NCBI RefSeq assembly: GCF_900167445.1
Contig: NZ_FUZT01000002.1
Coordinates: 372,001 to 436,000 of the forward strand
DNA length: 64,000 bases
From: Maledivibacter halophilus
Lineage (GTDB): Bacteria; Bacillota; Clostridia; Peptostreptococcales; Caminicellaceae
Reading direction: 5' to 3'
Position 1 is the stretch's first letter. Each line of letters opens with the position of its first letter. Below, piece after piece: positions 18,601 through 27,582 of the stretch. The translations under genes and the position numbers were made by a program. A model generated the notes under the pieces. It did no database searches, was not told the origin of the DNA, and was given only the letters and a program-made list of their open reading frames with translations.

Positions 18601-19128
18601 GTGAAACATAGTATAATTATAAGATTGTTAAGAAGAATAACTGATTTTACAAGGAAATATTATTCATTTAGTACTACTAGAAAATTATTAAATAGAATTT
18701 CTTCAATTATCAGGAATCTGTTTATTCATAGTTATATATACAAATTTTTCATAAGTAAAAACAAAAGCGAGGGAAAACTTGTTAAATTTTCTATAATAGG
18801 TAAATTTGAAAGTTTTATGCAGGTGATATTAGATTTTTTAAACAGCTTATACCGTAAAGGAACAAAGGGAAGCTTTGTATTTAACCTTTTAGATAATATT
18901 AGCAAAGTTCAAAAAAGAAGTAAGCTTCAATTTATATCATTTGGGATCATAGGATTAGTATTAACCTATAATTTACTTAGTTTTATGAATAAAAGCATTT
19001 ATGTTGATCAGTTATATATAAGTGGAATAATGATTATTTTATCTATTAATATATATTTTATTGATATAAATAGATTATATGAACATAGTTTTTTTAAAAA
19101 AATAGTTGATAGCTTTTTAAAAATCTAA
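18601..19128 (+). CDS. Hypothetical membrane protein, two TM segments
   Basis: A 175-residue basic protein with a GTG start after TTAGGAG. The first 105 residues are rich in Lys, Arg, Phe and Ser, possibly amphipathic. Two membrane helices follow at about 110-130 and 138-155 (FISFGIIGLVLTYNLLSF and YISGIMIILSINIYF). I do not recognise the family. Its place between a DUF4330 gene and an O-antigen-ligase-type gene suggests a part in surface polymer assembly. Confidence 0.7.
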   Translation: MKHSIIIRLLRRITDFTRKYYSFSTTRKLLNRISSIIRNLFIHSYIYKFFISKNKSEGKLVKFSIIGKFESFMQVILDFLNSLYRKGTKGSFVFNLLDNISKVQKRSKLQFISFGIIGLVLTYNLLSFMNKSIYVDQLYISGIMIILSINIYFIDINRLYEHSFFKKIVDSFLKI

Positions 19129-19179
19129 GTGAGCATTATCGGATGTATTTGTTTCCCATGTGGCTGAGGAGTGATATTA

Positions 19180-20514
19180 ATGAGTGAAGAAATAGTTTAT
19201 TCAAAATATAAATGGATAGGCCTTGTATTAGGAGGTATTGTAGGGGCTATAGGGTATTTTTTTGGAGCTTTAGAGACAATAAAGGTAATAGTGGCATTGT
19301 TTATGCTTAAGTTAATATTTCAAAACCCAATTTATAGTGTGGCCCTATATATAATAAGTATTCCTTTTGTATCAGATATGAGTACATTGTTGATGGGGAT
19401 ATTAGTAATTACTTCATACTGTATTAATTTTATTAAGAAAGGTAAATTTACTTTTAAATTTACTCCAGCTAATTTTTTAATACTATTGTTTTCTATTATT
19501 ATAGTAATTAGTACTATTTTATCTATTTCACCGGGTGGAAGCTTTAGAGATTTTGCTATCCACATGGTATCTATTGGGATAGTATTTATGTTAATTCATA
19601 GTAAAAAATCTAAGGATGAAATATATTTATTGAGCGGTATCTTCGTTTTAACTGCAACAATTGTGTCGCTTCATGGTTTTTATCAATTTTTTAAAGGAGT
19701 ACCCATGGGCAGTGGATGGCTGGATGTTTCTCAAAACCCTAATATTGAAACAAGGGTTTTTTCTACCTTTGAAAACCCCAATATATTAGCAGAATATTTA
19801 ATAATGGTACTTCCTATATCAATAGCTTTATTTTTTGTTAACAATGGGATTATAAAAAAAATATGCTTTGCTCTAGCATCAGGTGTGATTTTTATTTGTA
19901 TAGGATTAACATACTCTAGAGGAAGCTGGATTGGATTGGCATTTAGTATAATAGTATTTATTTTATTTATTGACTTTAAGAAACTTGCTTTTTTTATTCC
20001 GGCAGGGATTGGGTCATTGTTTTTAATGCCTAATTCAATACTTGAAAGAATTAGCACAATGGGAAGTCTACAGGATAGTTCCATTTTTTATAGATTTAAT
20101 TTATTAAATAAGGCCATGGATATCTTAAAGGATTTTTGGTTTTCTGGAATTGGGATAGGCTATGTTGCCTTTAGAAAAATATCTCCTTTTTACATAAGGA
20201 ATATGGCTCCATATCATACTCATAATACGTATTTACAAATTGCAATCGAACTTGGAATTATAGGGATTATTGTATTCCTGTTATTAATATTAAATATATT
20301 TAAAATGGGAGTTAGCTCAATTGTTAATAGTAACAGCAGATTTATTAAGTTTTTGACAACAGCTTATATTTCTTCATTAAGTGCTATATTAGTACATGGA
20401 ATTGCTGAGCACATATTTTTTAATCCTAAAATCATTTTAGTTTTCTGGCTAATTGTTGGAATGAACTTAAGTATCTATAGGGTTTCTAAAGAAACTTCAA
20501 TTCAAGAAAGCTAA
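19180..20514 (+). CDS. O-antigen ligase/polymerase family protein (Wzy/WaaL-like)
   Basis: A 444-residue integral membrane protein with about ten to twelve helices and the O-antigen_lig-family core (FENPNILAEYLIMVLPIS, TYSRGSWIGLAFSI, then a large loop with APYHTHNTYLQIAIELG). Such proteins join or polymerise lipid-linked glycans at the outer face of the membrane. The GTG at 19171 overlaps the ribosome binding site, so the ATG at 19180 after GAGGAG is preferred. In this cluster it probably acts on a secondary wall polymer. Confidence 0.88.
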   Translation: MSEEIVYSKYKWIGLVLGGIVGAIGYFFGALETIKVIVALFMLKLIFQNPIYSVALYIISIPFVSDMSTLLMGILVITSYCINFIKKGKFTFKFTPANFLILLFSIIIVISTILSISPGGSFRDFAIHMVSIGIVFMLIHSKKSKDEIYLLSGIFVLTATIVSLHGFYQFFKGVPMGSGWLDVSQNPNIETRVFSTFENPNILAEYLIMVLPISIALFFVNNGIIKKICFALASGVIFICIGLTYSRGSWIGLAFSIIVFILFIDFKKLAFFIPAGIGSLFLMPNSILERISTMGSLQDSSIFYRFNLLNKAMDILKDFWFSGIGIGYVAFRKISPFYIRNMAPYHTHNTYLQIAIELGIIGIIVFLLLILNIFKMGVSSIVNSNSRFIKFLTTAYISSLSAILVHGIAEHIFFNPKIILVFWLIVGMNLSIYRVSKETSIQES

Positions 20515-20524
20515 TATTTAAAGA

Positions 20525-20643
20525 TGAAGAAATTGCATAATACATGTAAAGAATTTTAAAATACAAAATGCAGTAGAGAAAATTAGGTTAGTATCTACAT
20601 ATTATATTTTAAAATTAATAATGTTAATTATGTAAGTTTCTCA
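20525..20643 (+). repeat. Intergenic palindromic element, copy C
   Basis: Ends are TGAAGAAATTGCATAAT and TAATTATGTAAGTTTCTCA. The interior carries two copies of TTTTAAAAT and folds back on itself along most of its length. It is closely related to copy I (50.5 kb) and is a longer form of copy E (25.6 kb). It lies between the ligase gene and the GT4 operon. Confidence 0.75.
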
Positions 20644-20699
20644 GATAACAAAATATAAAGTATAATAAATTTTATGGATACATATATGATTTTTGATTT

Positions 20700-20740
20700 G
20701 TATAAGCTAAAGTTTTTACTCAAATTCCTATAGTAGATAA
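20700..20740 (+). promoter_or_regulatory. Conserved sigma-28-like element upstream of GT4 operon
   Basis: TAAAGTTTTTAC, seven bases, then CCTATAG. About 36 of 43 bases match the segment at 60302-60342 ahead of ptsH. The TAAA and CC-ATA spacing (14-15 nt) resembles the SigD/FliA consensus TAAA-N15-GCCGATAT. Promoter function is inferred. Confidence 0.4.
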
Positions 20741-20776
20741 AACCAGTAAAAGAAATAACTAAAGAGGATGATATGT

Positions 20777-21910
20777 ATGAATATTTTATTAGCTGCAATG
20801 GCTATGGATATTGGAGGAGCAGAAACACATATTGTGGGACTGGCAAATGAATTAAAAAGAATAGGATATAAACCAGTTGTAGTTTCTTCTGGTGGAATTT
20901 ATGTAGAAGAATTAAAAAAACAAGGCATAAAGCATTACAATGCCCCTTTGAATAAGAAAGACATTAAAAGTATTCTAAAATCAATTAGAATTTTAAAAAG
21001 TGTTATAGATAAAGAAAAAATTCAAATTATTCATGCCCACGGGAGGATACCTGCACTAAACGGAAAAATTCTTTCATCAGTAAAAGGAATTCCCTTTATG
21101 ACCACAGCCCATGCTAAATTTACTGTTTCTCTGCTTTATAAATACACCTCCTTTTGGGGAAAGGAAGTTATATCTATAAGCGAAGATATCAAGAATCACC
21201 TAATTAAGGAATTTAGTGTTAAGCCAGAAAGGATAACAATAATACCAAATGGCATAGATACAGATAAATTTAATCCTAATTTAAAGGACATGAATTTAAA
21301 ATCTGAACTAAATCTTAATGAAGATACTTTAAAAATTGTGTATGTAAGTAGGATTTCAGGACCACTGGCTGAACTTGTTAAGCTTGTTATTGAGGCAGTA
21401 AAGGAAGCCTATAAGGAATTAAATAATATTGAAATTATCATTGCAGGTGACGGAGATAGATTTGAAGAGGTATGTAGAGTTGCTGAAAAGGTAAATAAGG
21501 AATTTGATAAAAATCTGATACATATGCTTGGCAAAAGAACTGATATTCCAGAGATTTTGTCTATTGGGGATTTGGCTATTTCTGTATCGAGATCTGCATT
21601 GGAAGCTATGGCTTGTGAAAAACCTGTAATTTTAGCAGGTGGAGAAGGTTATATGGGACTATTGACAGAAGATAATATGGAAGCTGCAATTTCTAATAAT
21701 TTTACAGGAAGAACCTCTAATGATAATATAACTGTAGAAAAACTTAAAAATGAAATTTTAACAGTTTTGAAGTTTGGCAGTAAAGAAAGGGCAATAGAAT
21801 TAGGACAATTAGGTAGAGAAATTGTGACAGAGAAATTTTCAGTTAAGAAAATGACTGAAAAAACTGTAGAGATATACAAAAGGCTGTTAAAAAGGAGTGT
21901 AGAAAAATGA
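20777..21910 (+). CDS. Glycosyltransferase family 4
   Basis: A 377-residue GT-B retaining glycosyltransferase. The N-terminal acceptor domain has AMAMDIGGAETHIVGLANEL and the substrate-loop HAHGRIPAL. The linker has ITIIPNGIDTDKFNPN, and the donor-binding C-terminal domain has YVSRISGP and the E-x7-E-like segment SRSALEAMACEKPVILAGGEGY. The ATG at 20777 has AGAGG nine bases upstream and is preferred over the in-frame ATG at 20768. It opens a tightly packed four-gene operon with DUF4330, csaB and tagA-like genes; the sugar transferred cannot be told. Confidence 0.9.
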   Translation: MNILLAAMAMDIGGAETHIVGLANELKRIGYKPVVVSSGGIYVEELKKQGIKHYNAPLNKKDIKSILKSIRILKSVIDKEKIQIIHAHGRIPALNGKILSSVKGIPFMTTAHAKFTVSLLYKYTSFWGKEVISISEDIKNHLIKEFSVKPERITIIPNGIDTDKFNPNLKDMNLKSELNLNEDTLKIVYVSRISGPLAELVKLVIEAVKEAYKELNNIEIIIAGDGDRFEEVCRVAEKVNKEFDKNLIHMLGKRTDIPEILSIGDLAISVSRSALEAMACEKPVILAGGEGYMGLLTEDNMEAAISNNFTGRTSNDNITVEKLKNEILTVLKFGSKERAIELGQLGREIVTEKFSVKKMTEKTVEIYKRLLKRSVEK

Positions 21911-22401
21911 AGATAATAGATAGCAAAGGAAAAATTTTTGGGATTATAAATTATTTGGATTTAGTAGTTCTTCTAATTGTTGCATTACTTATAGGAAAAT
22001 TTTTCGTATTAGACAATGATGAAAAAACAAAGGAATTATTACAAACTCAAGCCAATAAAGAAATATTACTTACTTATAGTGTTGAAAACATTAAAGACGT
22101 ATCTGTAAACAGTGTAAAAGAAGGGGATATATTTAGAGATGTAGAAAGCGGCAATGTCTTAGGAGAAGTTGTAAAAAAGGAAGTATCTGATGCTAAGATG
22201 CAGACCACAGATAAAGATGGTAATGTAATATATAGTACTATACCTGATAGATATGATATGCTCCTCACTTTAAAGGGCAAAGGAAAAGAAACTGAAAAAA
22301 ATATTAAAATTTCTACGGTCGATGTTCAAGTAGGTAGAAAAATGCTTTTTGAAAGTAAACTAATTCGATTTAGTGGAATAATTTATGATATAAAGTATTA
22401 G
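21907..22401 (+). CDS. DUF4330-type membrane-anchored protein (second copy)
   Basis: A 164-residue paralogue of the protein at 18069: it opens MKIIDSKGKIFGIINYLDL, has a TM helix at about 17-36, and then an extracytoplasmic domain with the related motif VKEGDIFRDVESGNVLGEVV. The start overlaps the end of the GT4 gene by 4 bp (ATGA), so translation is coupled. Function is unknown. The two copies bracket the ligase and GT genes and may be assembly or export accessories for the same polymer. Confidence 0.8.
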   Translation: MKIIDSKGKIFGIINYLDLVVLLIVALLIGKFFVLDNDEKTKELLQTQANKEILLTYSVENIKDVSVNSVKEGDIFRDVESGNVLGEVVKKEVSDAKMQTTDKDGNVIYSTIPDRYDMLLTLKGKGKETEKNIKISTVDVQVGRKMLFESKLIRFSGIIYDIKY

Positions 22402-22450
22402 AGACAGAGTCAACCTTTTGCTTAAATATTTCCTTGAAAGGAAGAACCCT

Positions 22451-23530
22451 ATGAAAAGTGTATTTATTTTTGGATATTATGGTTTTAAAAATTTAGGTGA
22501 TGAAGCTATTTTATCTTCTATAGTCAAAATGATTAAAGAAAAGGATTCCAGGATAGAAATATTTGCTCTTTCATATAATGTGAAGTATACTGAAAGTACT
22601 CATAAAATAAATGGTGTGAGTAGAAATAGTATTATAGATATAATAAAGGCTATAAAAAATTCCAGCTTAGTTATAAGTGGAGGAGGAACTTTATTACAGG
22701 ATACCACTAGTAGTCGCTCTCTTATGTATTACTTGGCGCTTATTATTGTGGCAAAGCTATTTAAGAAACCTGTTCTATTTTTTTGTAATGGATTTGGACC
22801 AATAAAGAATAAATTTAATAAATTTTTAACTAAGAAGGTTGCTAATAAAGTAGATAAAATAGTTTTAAGGGATCCTAAGTCAAAAGAAATTATGGAATCA
22901 AATGGAATTGTGAAATTAAAAGAAGTAACCATTGATGCAGCATTTTCATTAAATGGTGTTAATGATGTAAGAGCCAAAGAGCTATTGGCCAATGAAAATA
23001 TTCCAACTGATAAGCCTTTAATAGGAATATCGGTTAGACCTTGGAGTGTAGGTGAAGATTTTTTAGAAACTATGGCAAAATTTGCAGATTATATTTGTGA
23101 AAGGGATTTAAATGTTGTATTTATACCTATGCAGGCTACTAAAGATGAAAATATATCTAATAAAATAATTGAAAAAATGAAGCATCGTGCCTTTATATTA
23201 AAAAAGCAATATACACCCCAGGAAGTTTTAGGTATTATAGGGATATTAGATATTTTAGTTGCTATGAGATTACATGCACTTATATTTGCTGCTATTAAAG
23301 AGATTCCTATGATAGGAATAGAATATGACCCAAAGGTCGATTCTTTTTTAAAGATGGTAAAACAAAAAAATGGAGGAAAGGTAGAAACATTAGATTTTCT
23401 AAATCTCTGTATAGAATTTGACAATTTATATCAAGAAAGAGTTAAAGTTGCTAAGAATTTACATGATATAGTTGAAAAATTGAAGGATGTTTCTAAGCAG
23501 AATAAGGAGTTTTTAAGTAAAATGCTATAA
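22451..23530 (+). CDS. csaB: Polysaccharide pyruvyl transferase CsaB
   Basis: A 359-residue enzyme that adds ketal-linked pyruvate to secondary cell-wall polysaccharide, which then anchors SLH-domain S-layer proteins. Diagnostic motifs are GYYGFKNLGDEAILSSIV near the start, SGGGTLLQD, LVAMRLHALIFAAI and GIEYDPKVDSFL. The frame extends to a TTG at 22418, but GAAAGGAAG before the ATG at 22451 and the family N terminus favour the shorter form. It suggests that an S-layer or SLH proteins exist elsewhere in the genome. Confidence 0.92.
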   Translation: MKSVFIFGYYGFKNLGDEAILSSIVKMIKEKDSRIEIFALSYNVKYTESTHKINGVSRNSIIDIIKAIKNSSLVISGGGTLLQDTTSSRSLMYYLALIIVAKLFKKPVLFFCNGFGPIKNKFNKFLTKKVANKVDKIVLRDPKSKEIMESNGIVKLKEVTIDAAFSLNGVNDVRAKELLANENIPTDKPLIGISVRPWSVGEDFLETMAKFADYICERDLNVVFIPMQATKDENISNKIIEKMKHRAFILKKQYTPQEVLGIIGILDILVAMRLHALIFAAIKEIPMIGIEYDPKVDSFLKMVKQKNGGKVETLDFLNLCIEFDNLYQERVKVAKNLHDIVEKLKDVSKQNKEFLSKML

Positions 23531-23547
23531 GTAAAGTAGGTGTAATA

Positions 23548-24282
23548 GTGAGAAAAACAACAAAAATTTATGGTTCACCAATAGATATAGTTACCATGGA
23601 AAGTGCTGTTGAAAGATTTAAGCAATTGCTGGACAGATCTAGTTTTTCATTTGTTTGTACTCCTAATACAGAAATAGTTATGATGGCCAAAGAGGATGAA
23701 GAGCTTACTGAGGTCCTCAAATTATCGGATATGAATATTCCCGATGGGATTGGACTAATTATTGCTTCAAAAATACATAGGTTGGGTCTTGTTGAAAGAG
23801 TAACAGGAATAGATTTAATGGGTGAGATACTTAAATTTTGCAATTATTCTAGAAAATCCATCTATATATTTGGAGGAAAACCGGGAGTTGCAAAAAGGGC
23901 AGTACATAATATTTTGGAAAAATATCCTGGCATTGAAGTGAAAGGATATAGAAACGGATATTTTAAAAAGGATGAAGAAAAGAATATTATAGAGAATATA
24001 AACAAATTATCTCCAGATATACTATTTGTTGCATTAGGTGCACCTAAGCAGGAAAAATGGATTTATAAGCATCGAAAAGAATTAAAAGCTAAAATTGCTA
24101 TGGGTGTTGGAGGATGTATAGATATTTGGGCTGGAACAGCAAAGCGAGCACCGAAGATTTTTAGAATTCTTGGATTGGAATGGTTTTATAGACTTATAAA
24201 AGAACCTTCAAGATTTAAGAGAATGATGGTATTACCTAAATTTATGATTAAGGTCCTTACAAGTAAGAATATTAGTAATTGA
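23548..24282 (+). CDS. WecG/TagA/CpsF-family glycosyltransferase
   Basis: A 244-residue GT26 enzyme of the type that adds N-acetylmannosamine (or a related sugar) to undecaprenyl-PP-GlcNAc at the start of wall teichoic acid or similar polymers. Motifs are TPNTEIVMMAKED, MNIPDGIGLIIASK, LFVALGAPKQEKWIYKH and GVGGCIDIWAGTAKRAP. The GTG start follows TAGGTG, 18 bp after csaB. The last codons and TGA stop lie in the left end of repeat copy D. Confidence 0.93.
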   Translation: MRKTTKIYGSPIDIVTMESAVERFKQLLDRSSFSFVCTPNTEIVMMAKEDEELTEVLKLSDMNIPDGIGLIIASKIHRLGLVERVTGIDLMGEILKFCNYSRKSIYIFGGKPGVAKRAVHNILEKYPGIEVKGYRNGYFKKDEEKNIIENINKLSPDILFVALGAPKQEKWIYKHRKELKAKIAMGVGGCIDIWAGTAKRAPKIFRILGLEWFYRLIKEPSRFKRMMVLPKFMIKVLTSKNISN

Positions 24283-24406
24283 GAAAATTGCATAACTCTA
24301 ATATGGCTGGGTTTTATAATATATATTATGGTATTGCTTTAGAAAAATTAAAACTATATGTAGTATATGATTTTTTAAGAAGGTAATTATGCAATTTACT
24401 CAATTA
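24276..24406 (-). repeat. Intergenic palindromic element, copy D (inverted orientation)
   Basis: Outer ends are TAATTGAG and CTCAATTA, continuing inward as AAAATTGCATAAC and TAATTATGCAATTTA. The reverse complement aligns along its length with copies B and F (TACTACATATAGTTTTAA, CAATACCAT). The left end includes the stop codon of the TagA-like gene (TGA at 24280-24282). Confidence 0.8.
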
Positions 24407-24424
24407 AATAAGTTCAATAACTAC

Positions 24425-24453
24425 AAAGTACAAGATGGGCTCTTGTGCTTTTT
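24425..24453 (+). terminator. Terminator of the csaB-tagA operon
   Basis: An 11-bp stem (AAAGTACAAGA / TCTTGTGCTTT, one G-T pair) with a 5-nt loop is followed by T residues. It lies just past repeat copy D. The remainder of 24454-24672 is AT-rich leader of the next gene. Confidence 0.7.
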
Positions 24454-24571
24454 AAATTTATTGAATAGTGGGAATAATTTGTACTGTGAAGTCATTTTAG
24501 ACTTTAATTGGCATTATTTTGTGAAAATTAACTAATAATAAAGTAAAAATATTTTATTTGTTATATAACTA

Positions 24572-24580
24572 TGTTATAAT
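24572..24580 (+). promoter_or_regulatory. Possible extended -10 promoter of yitT-like gene
   Basis: TGTTATAAT fits an extended -10 element (TGn-TATAAT). No good -35 box is seen 17 bp upstream. It would give a leader of about 85 nt. Confidence 0.4.
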
Positions 24581-24672
24581 GTCTTTTGTGTAATATAGGC
24601 TGTTATATGCCTTTAAATCTTTAAAGTATTTATCTTTATAAGCAGGGATATGTTATAAGGTAGGTGATGTGG

Positions 24673-25542
24673 ATGAAGAGCGAATGGTATAGGAAGGTTT
24701 TTCCATATATAGGTATCACATTGGGAACCTTTTTAATGGCATTAGGCTTGCTGCTGTTTCTAGAACCAAATACCATAGCTCCCGGTGGAGTAACAGGACT
24801 TGCAATTGTCATTCAGAAGGTTACAGGAGTTCCTATAGATGTAACTAACCTGGCTGTAAATATTCCTCTATTTATAATAGGAATTATTACTCTTGGTAGG
24901 GCTTTTGGAGCCAAAACTGCCTTTGGAACAGCAACTCTTTCCTTATTTATTAGGATTTTAATTATAGTTTTAGGAAAGAATATTAATGCCACCGATGATC
25001 TCTTATTAGCTGCAATATTTGGCGGAGTAATACTTGGAATAGGGATAGGTATTGTATTTATCAGTGGCGGTACCACTGGTGGAACTGATTTAGCAGGAGC
25101 TATATTAAATAAATACATACCAGGACTGAGCACGGCAAAACTTATGATGATTATTGACCTTATAATTGTAACTGCTGCCGGTATAGTTAACAAAAATATT
25201 GAAACTTCTTTATATTCAATAATATCTTTATACATACTTGTTAAAGTTGCTGATTTTATCGTTGAAGGACTTAATTATTCAAAGGCATTTTATATAATAA
25301 CCGATTATTCTGAGGAAATCGGTAAAGAAATTATTGAAAAGTTAAATAGAGGGGCCACGGCTTTCAAGGCCAGAGGTATGTATACTGGAAGAGATAGAGA
25401 GGTGCTTTTATGTGTTGTTAATAGAGCTCAGGTAGTTAAACTTAAACAAATAGTCTATGATATAGATAGTAGAGCATTTATAATGGTAACAACTATACAT
25501 GAAGTACTTGGAGAAGGCTTTGCTCCAATTGATAAAAAATAG
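24673..25542 (+). CDS. YitT family membrane protein (DUF161 + DUF2179)
   Basis: A 289-residue protein with five to six membrane helices in the first 200 residues (GITLGTFLMALGLLLFLEP, then TGLAIVIQKVTGVPIDVTNL) and a soluble C-terminal DUF2179 domain (YIITDYSEEIGKEIIEKLNRGATAF, REVLLCVVNRAQVVKLKQIV). This is the standard YitT architecture; no transport substrate is established that I can rely on. The ATG at 24673 after TAAGGTAGG is preferred over the GTG at 24664. It is monocistronic and bracketed by repeat copies D and E. Confidence 0.9.
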   Translation: MKSEWYRKVFPYIGITLGTFLMALGLLLFLEPNTIAPGGVTGLAIVIQKVTGVPIDVTNLAVNIPLFIIGIITLGRAFGAKTAFGTATLSLFIRILIIVLGKNINATDDLLLAAIFGGVILGIGIGIVFISGGTTGGTDLAGAILNKYIPGLSTAKLMMIIDLIIVTAAGIVNKNIETSLYSIISLYILVKVADFIVEGLNYSKAFYIITDYSEEIGKEIIEKLNRGATAFKARGMYTGRDREVLLCVVNRAQVVKLKQIVYDIDSRAFIMVTTIHEVLGEGFAPIDKK

Positions 25543-25566
25543 TTTTAAATAGCTGGTTTTAGATTA

Positions 25567-25637
25567 TTGAGGAAATTGCATAATATATGTAAAGAATTTT
25601 AAAATTAATAATGTTAATTATGCAAATTTCTCTATTA
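25567..25637 (+). repeat. Intergenic palindromic element, copy E (internally deleted)
   Basis: Begins TTGAGGAAATTGCATAAT and ends TAATTATGCAAATTTCTC. It is the same as copy C apart from the loss of the segment between the two TTTTAAAAT repeats, as expected for deletion by recombination or slippage between them. It lies between the yitT-like gene and transketolase. Confidence 0.8.
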
Positions 25638-25730
25638 TAAAATTCATAGAAAACATATAAGCTTTTATTATTTTCCATGAATTTTATATTGAGTCTTAAT
25701 TTTCATTATCTATAAATAGGAGGTAGGTTC

Positions 25731-26555
25731 ATGAATAACAGATATCAGGAGTTAAAAAAAATTGCCACGCAAATTAGAAAAGACATAGTGGAGATGACTA
25801 ATGCCGCTGGGTCAGGTCATCCTGGGGGATCATTGTCAGCAGCAGACATATTGACTGTTTTATATTTTAATAAAATGAATATCGATCCTGAGAACCCAAA
25901 ACTTGAAAACAGGGACAAATTTGTACTTTCTAAAGGACATGCTGCACCAGTACTATATTCTACCCTTGCAAGGCGAGGATATTTTTCTCCAAAAGAGCTT
26001 TTGAAATTAAGAAAGATTGGAAGCATACTTCAAGGACATCCGGATATGAAAGGGATACCAGGTGTAGAAATGTCTACAGGATCTTTAGGTCAAGGCTTTT
26101 CAACTTCAGTAGGAATGGCTTTAGCTTCAAAACTAGATAAAAAAGATAACAGAATATATGTTTTACTTGGTGATGGAGAAATGAATGAAGGATTAGTTTG
26201 GGAAGCTGCTATGGCTGCGGCCCACTATAAATTAGACAATCTTACTGCTATTTTGGATTATAATGGTCTTCAAATAGATGGTAAAAATGAAGATGTAATG
26301 AATATAAAGCCCGTAGATGAAAAGTGGAAAAGTTTTGGGTGGAATGTAATTGAAATTGATGGACATAATTTTGAAGAAATAATTAATGCATTCGAAAAGG
26401 CTGAAGGAAATAATGAAAAACCAACTATGATTATTGCAAAAACCGTAAAAGGTAAGGGTGTTTCATTCATGGAAAATGAAGCTTCTTGGCATGGGACAGC
26501 TCCAAAGGATGAAGATAAGGAAAAAGCATTAATGGAACTTGGAGGTGAAAAATAA
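25731..26555 (+). CDS. Transketolase, N-terminal (TPP-binding) subunit
   Basis: A 274-residue N-terminal half of a split transketolase, which moves two-carbon units between sugar phosphates in the non-oxidative pentose phosphate pathway. Motifs are [45 protein letters not shown] and the TPP/Mg site GDGEMNEG. The two-gene form is common in clostridia and archaea. The stop TAA overlaps the start ATG of the C-terminal subunit by one base, so the halves are made together. Confidence 0.95.
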   Translation: MNNRYQELKKIATQIRKDIVEMTNAAGSGHPGGSLSAADILTVLYFNKMNIDPENPKLENRDKFVLSKGHAAPVLYSTLARRGYFSPKELLKLRKIGSILQGHPDMKGIPGVEMSTGSLGQGFSTSVGMALASKLDKKDNRIYVLLGDGEMNEGLVWEAAMAAAHYKLDNLTAILDYNGLQIDGKNEDVMNIKPVDEKWKSFGWNVIEIDGHNFEEIINAFEKAEGNNEKPTMIIAKTVKGKGVSFMENEASWHGTAPKDEDKEKALMELGGEK

Positions 26556-27493
26556 TGACAAAAAAAATAGCCACTCGTGAGACCTATGGTGAAACTTTAG
26601 TTGAACTTGGAAAAGGAAATGAAAATATAGTTGTTTTGGATGCTGACCTATCAAAATCTACAAAAACCCATGGATTTTCTAAGGAATTTCCCAATAGATT
26701 TTTTAATATGGGTATAGCAGAACAAAATCTTATGGGAACAGCTGCTGGACTTGCAGCTTCTGGTAAAATACCATTTGCAAGTACCTTTGCTGTATTTGCA
26801 GCAGGTAGAGCATTTGAAATTATAAGAAATTCTATTTGTTATCCTAAATTGAATGTTAAGATATGTGCCACCCATGCTGGTATTACTGTAGGAGAAGATG
26901 GTGCTTCCCACCAGGCTATTGAGGACTTAGCACTAATGAGGGCATTGCCAAATATGACAGTTATAAATCCTGCAGATGCGGTGTCTGCTAAGGCCCTTTT
27001 AAATGAAGCTGCTAAATATAATGGACCTGTATATGTCAGATTAGGACGTGCTAAGGTTCCAGTAATATATAATGAAAAGGATACTGAGTTTGTTATAGGA
27101 AAGGGAATGGAAGTAAAAACCGGACAGGATATAACCATTATAGCCACAGGTATAATGGTAGAAACTGCTATAAAAGCCTGTGAAGAACTTGAAAAGGAAA
27201 ATATTTCTGTTAGAGTAATTGATATACATACATTAAAGCCTATAGATAAGGATATTATTGTAAAAGCTGCAAAAGAGACTAAAGGAATAATTACAGTTGA
27301 GGAGCATAATATTATTGGAGGATTGGGAAGTGCAGTTGCAGAAGTTCTTGCAGAAAATTATCCTTCACAACTGAAAAGAATTGGAATTAATGATACCTTT
27401 GGTGAATCAGGTAAGCCCGATGAGCTTATGAAAAAATATGGACTAACATCAGAAAATATAATATTAAAGGCTAAAGAGATATTACAAGGATAA
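26555..27493 (+). CDS. Transketolase, C-terminal subunit
   Basis: A 312-residue partner with the pyrimidine-binding domain (GMAEQNL-type motif MGIAEQNLMGTAAGLAASGK, FAVFAAGRAFEIIR, HAGITVGEDGASHQAIEDLA) and the transketolase C-terminal domain (GITVEEHNIIGGLGSAVAEVL-type segment near 245-265). Together with the preceding gene it forms one full transketolase. A strong terminator follows within a base of the stop codon. Confidence 0.95.
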   Translation: MTKKIATRETYGETLVELGKGNENIVVLDADLSKSTKTHGFSKEFPNRFFNMGIAEQNLMGTAAGLAASGKIPFASTFAVFAAGRAFEIIRNSICYPKLNVKICATHAGITVGEDGASHQAIEDLALMRALPNMTVINPADAVSAKALLNEAAKYNGPVYVRLGRAKVPVIYNEKDTEFVIGKGMEVKTGQDITIIATGIMVETAIKACEELEKENISVRVIDIHTLKPIDKDIIVKAAKETKGIITVEEHNIIGGLGSAVAEVLAENYPSQLKRIGINDTFGESGKPDELMKKYGLTSENIILKAKEILQG

Positions 27494-27520
27494 AACTTAA
27501 GGGCATTGCCCTTAAGTTTT
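27492..27520 (+). terminator. Terminator of the transketolase operon
   Basis: A perfect 13-bp stem (AAAACTTAAGGGC / GCCCTTAAGTTTT) with a 3-nt loop, starting within the stop codon and followed by ATTTAG. Confidence 0.85.
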
Positions 27521-27582
27521 ATTTAGTGTGGAATATTTGTACCCCTTTTTGAATAGTATTTATAGTGAAACGAATTGAAAGA

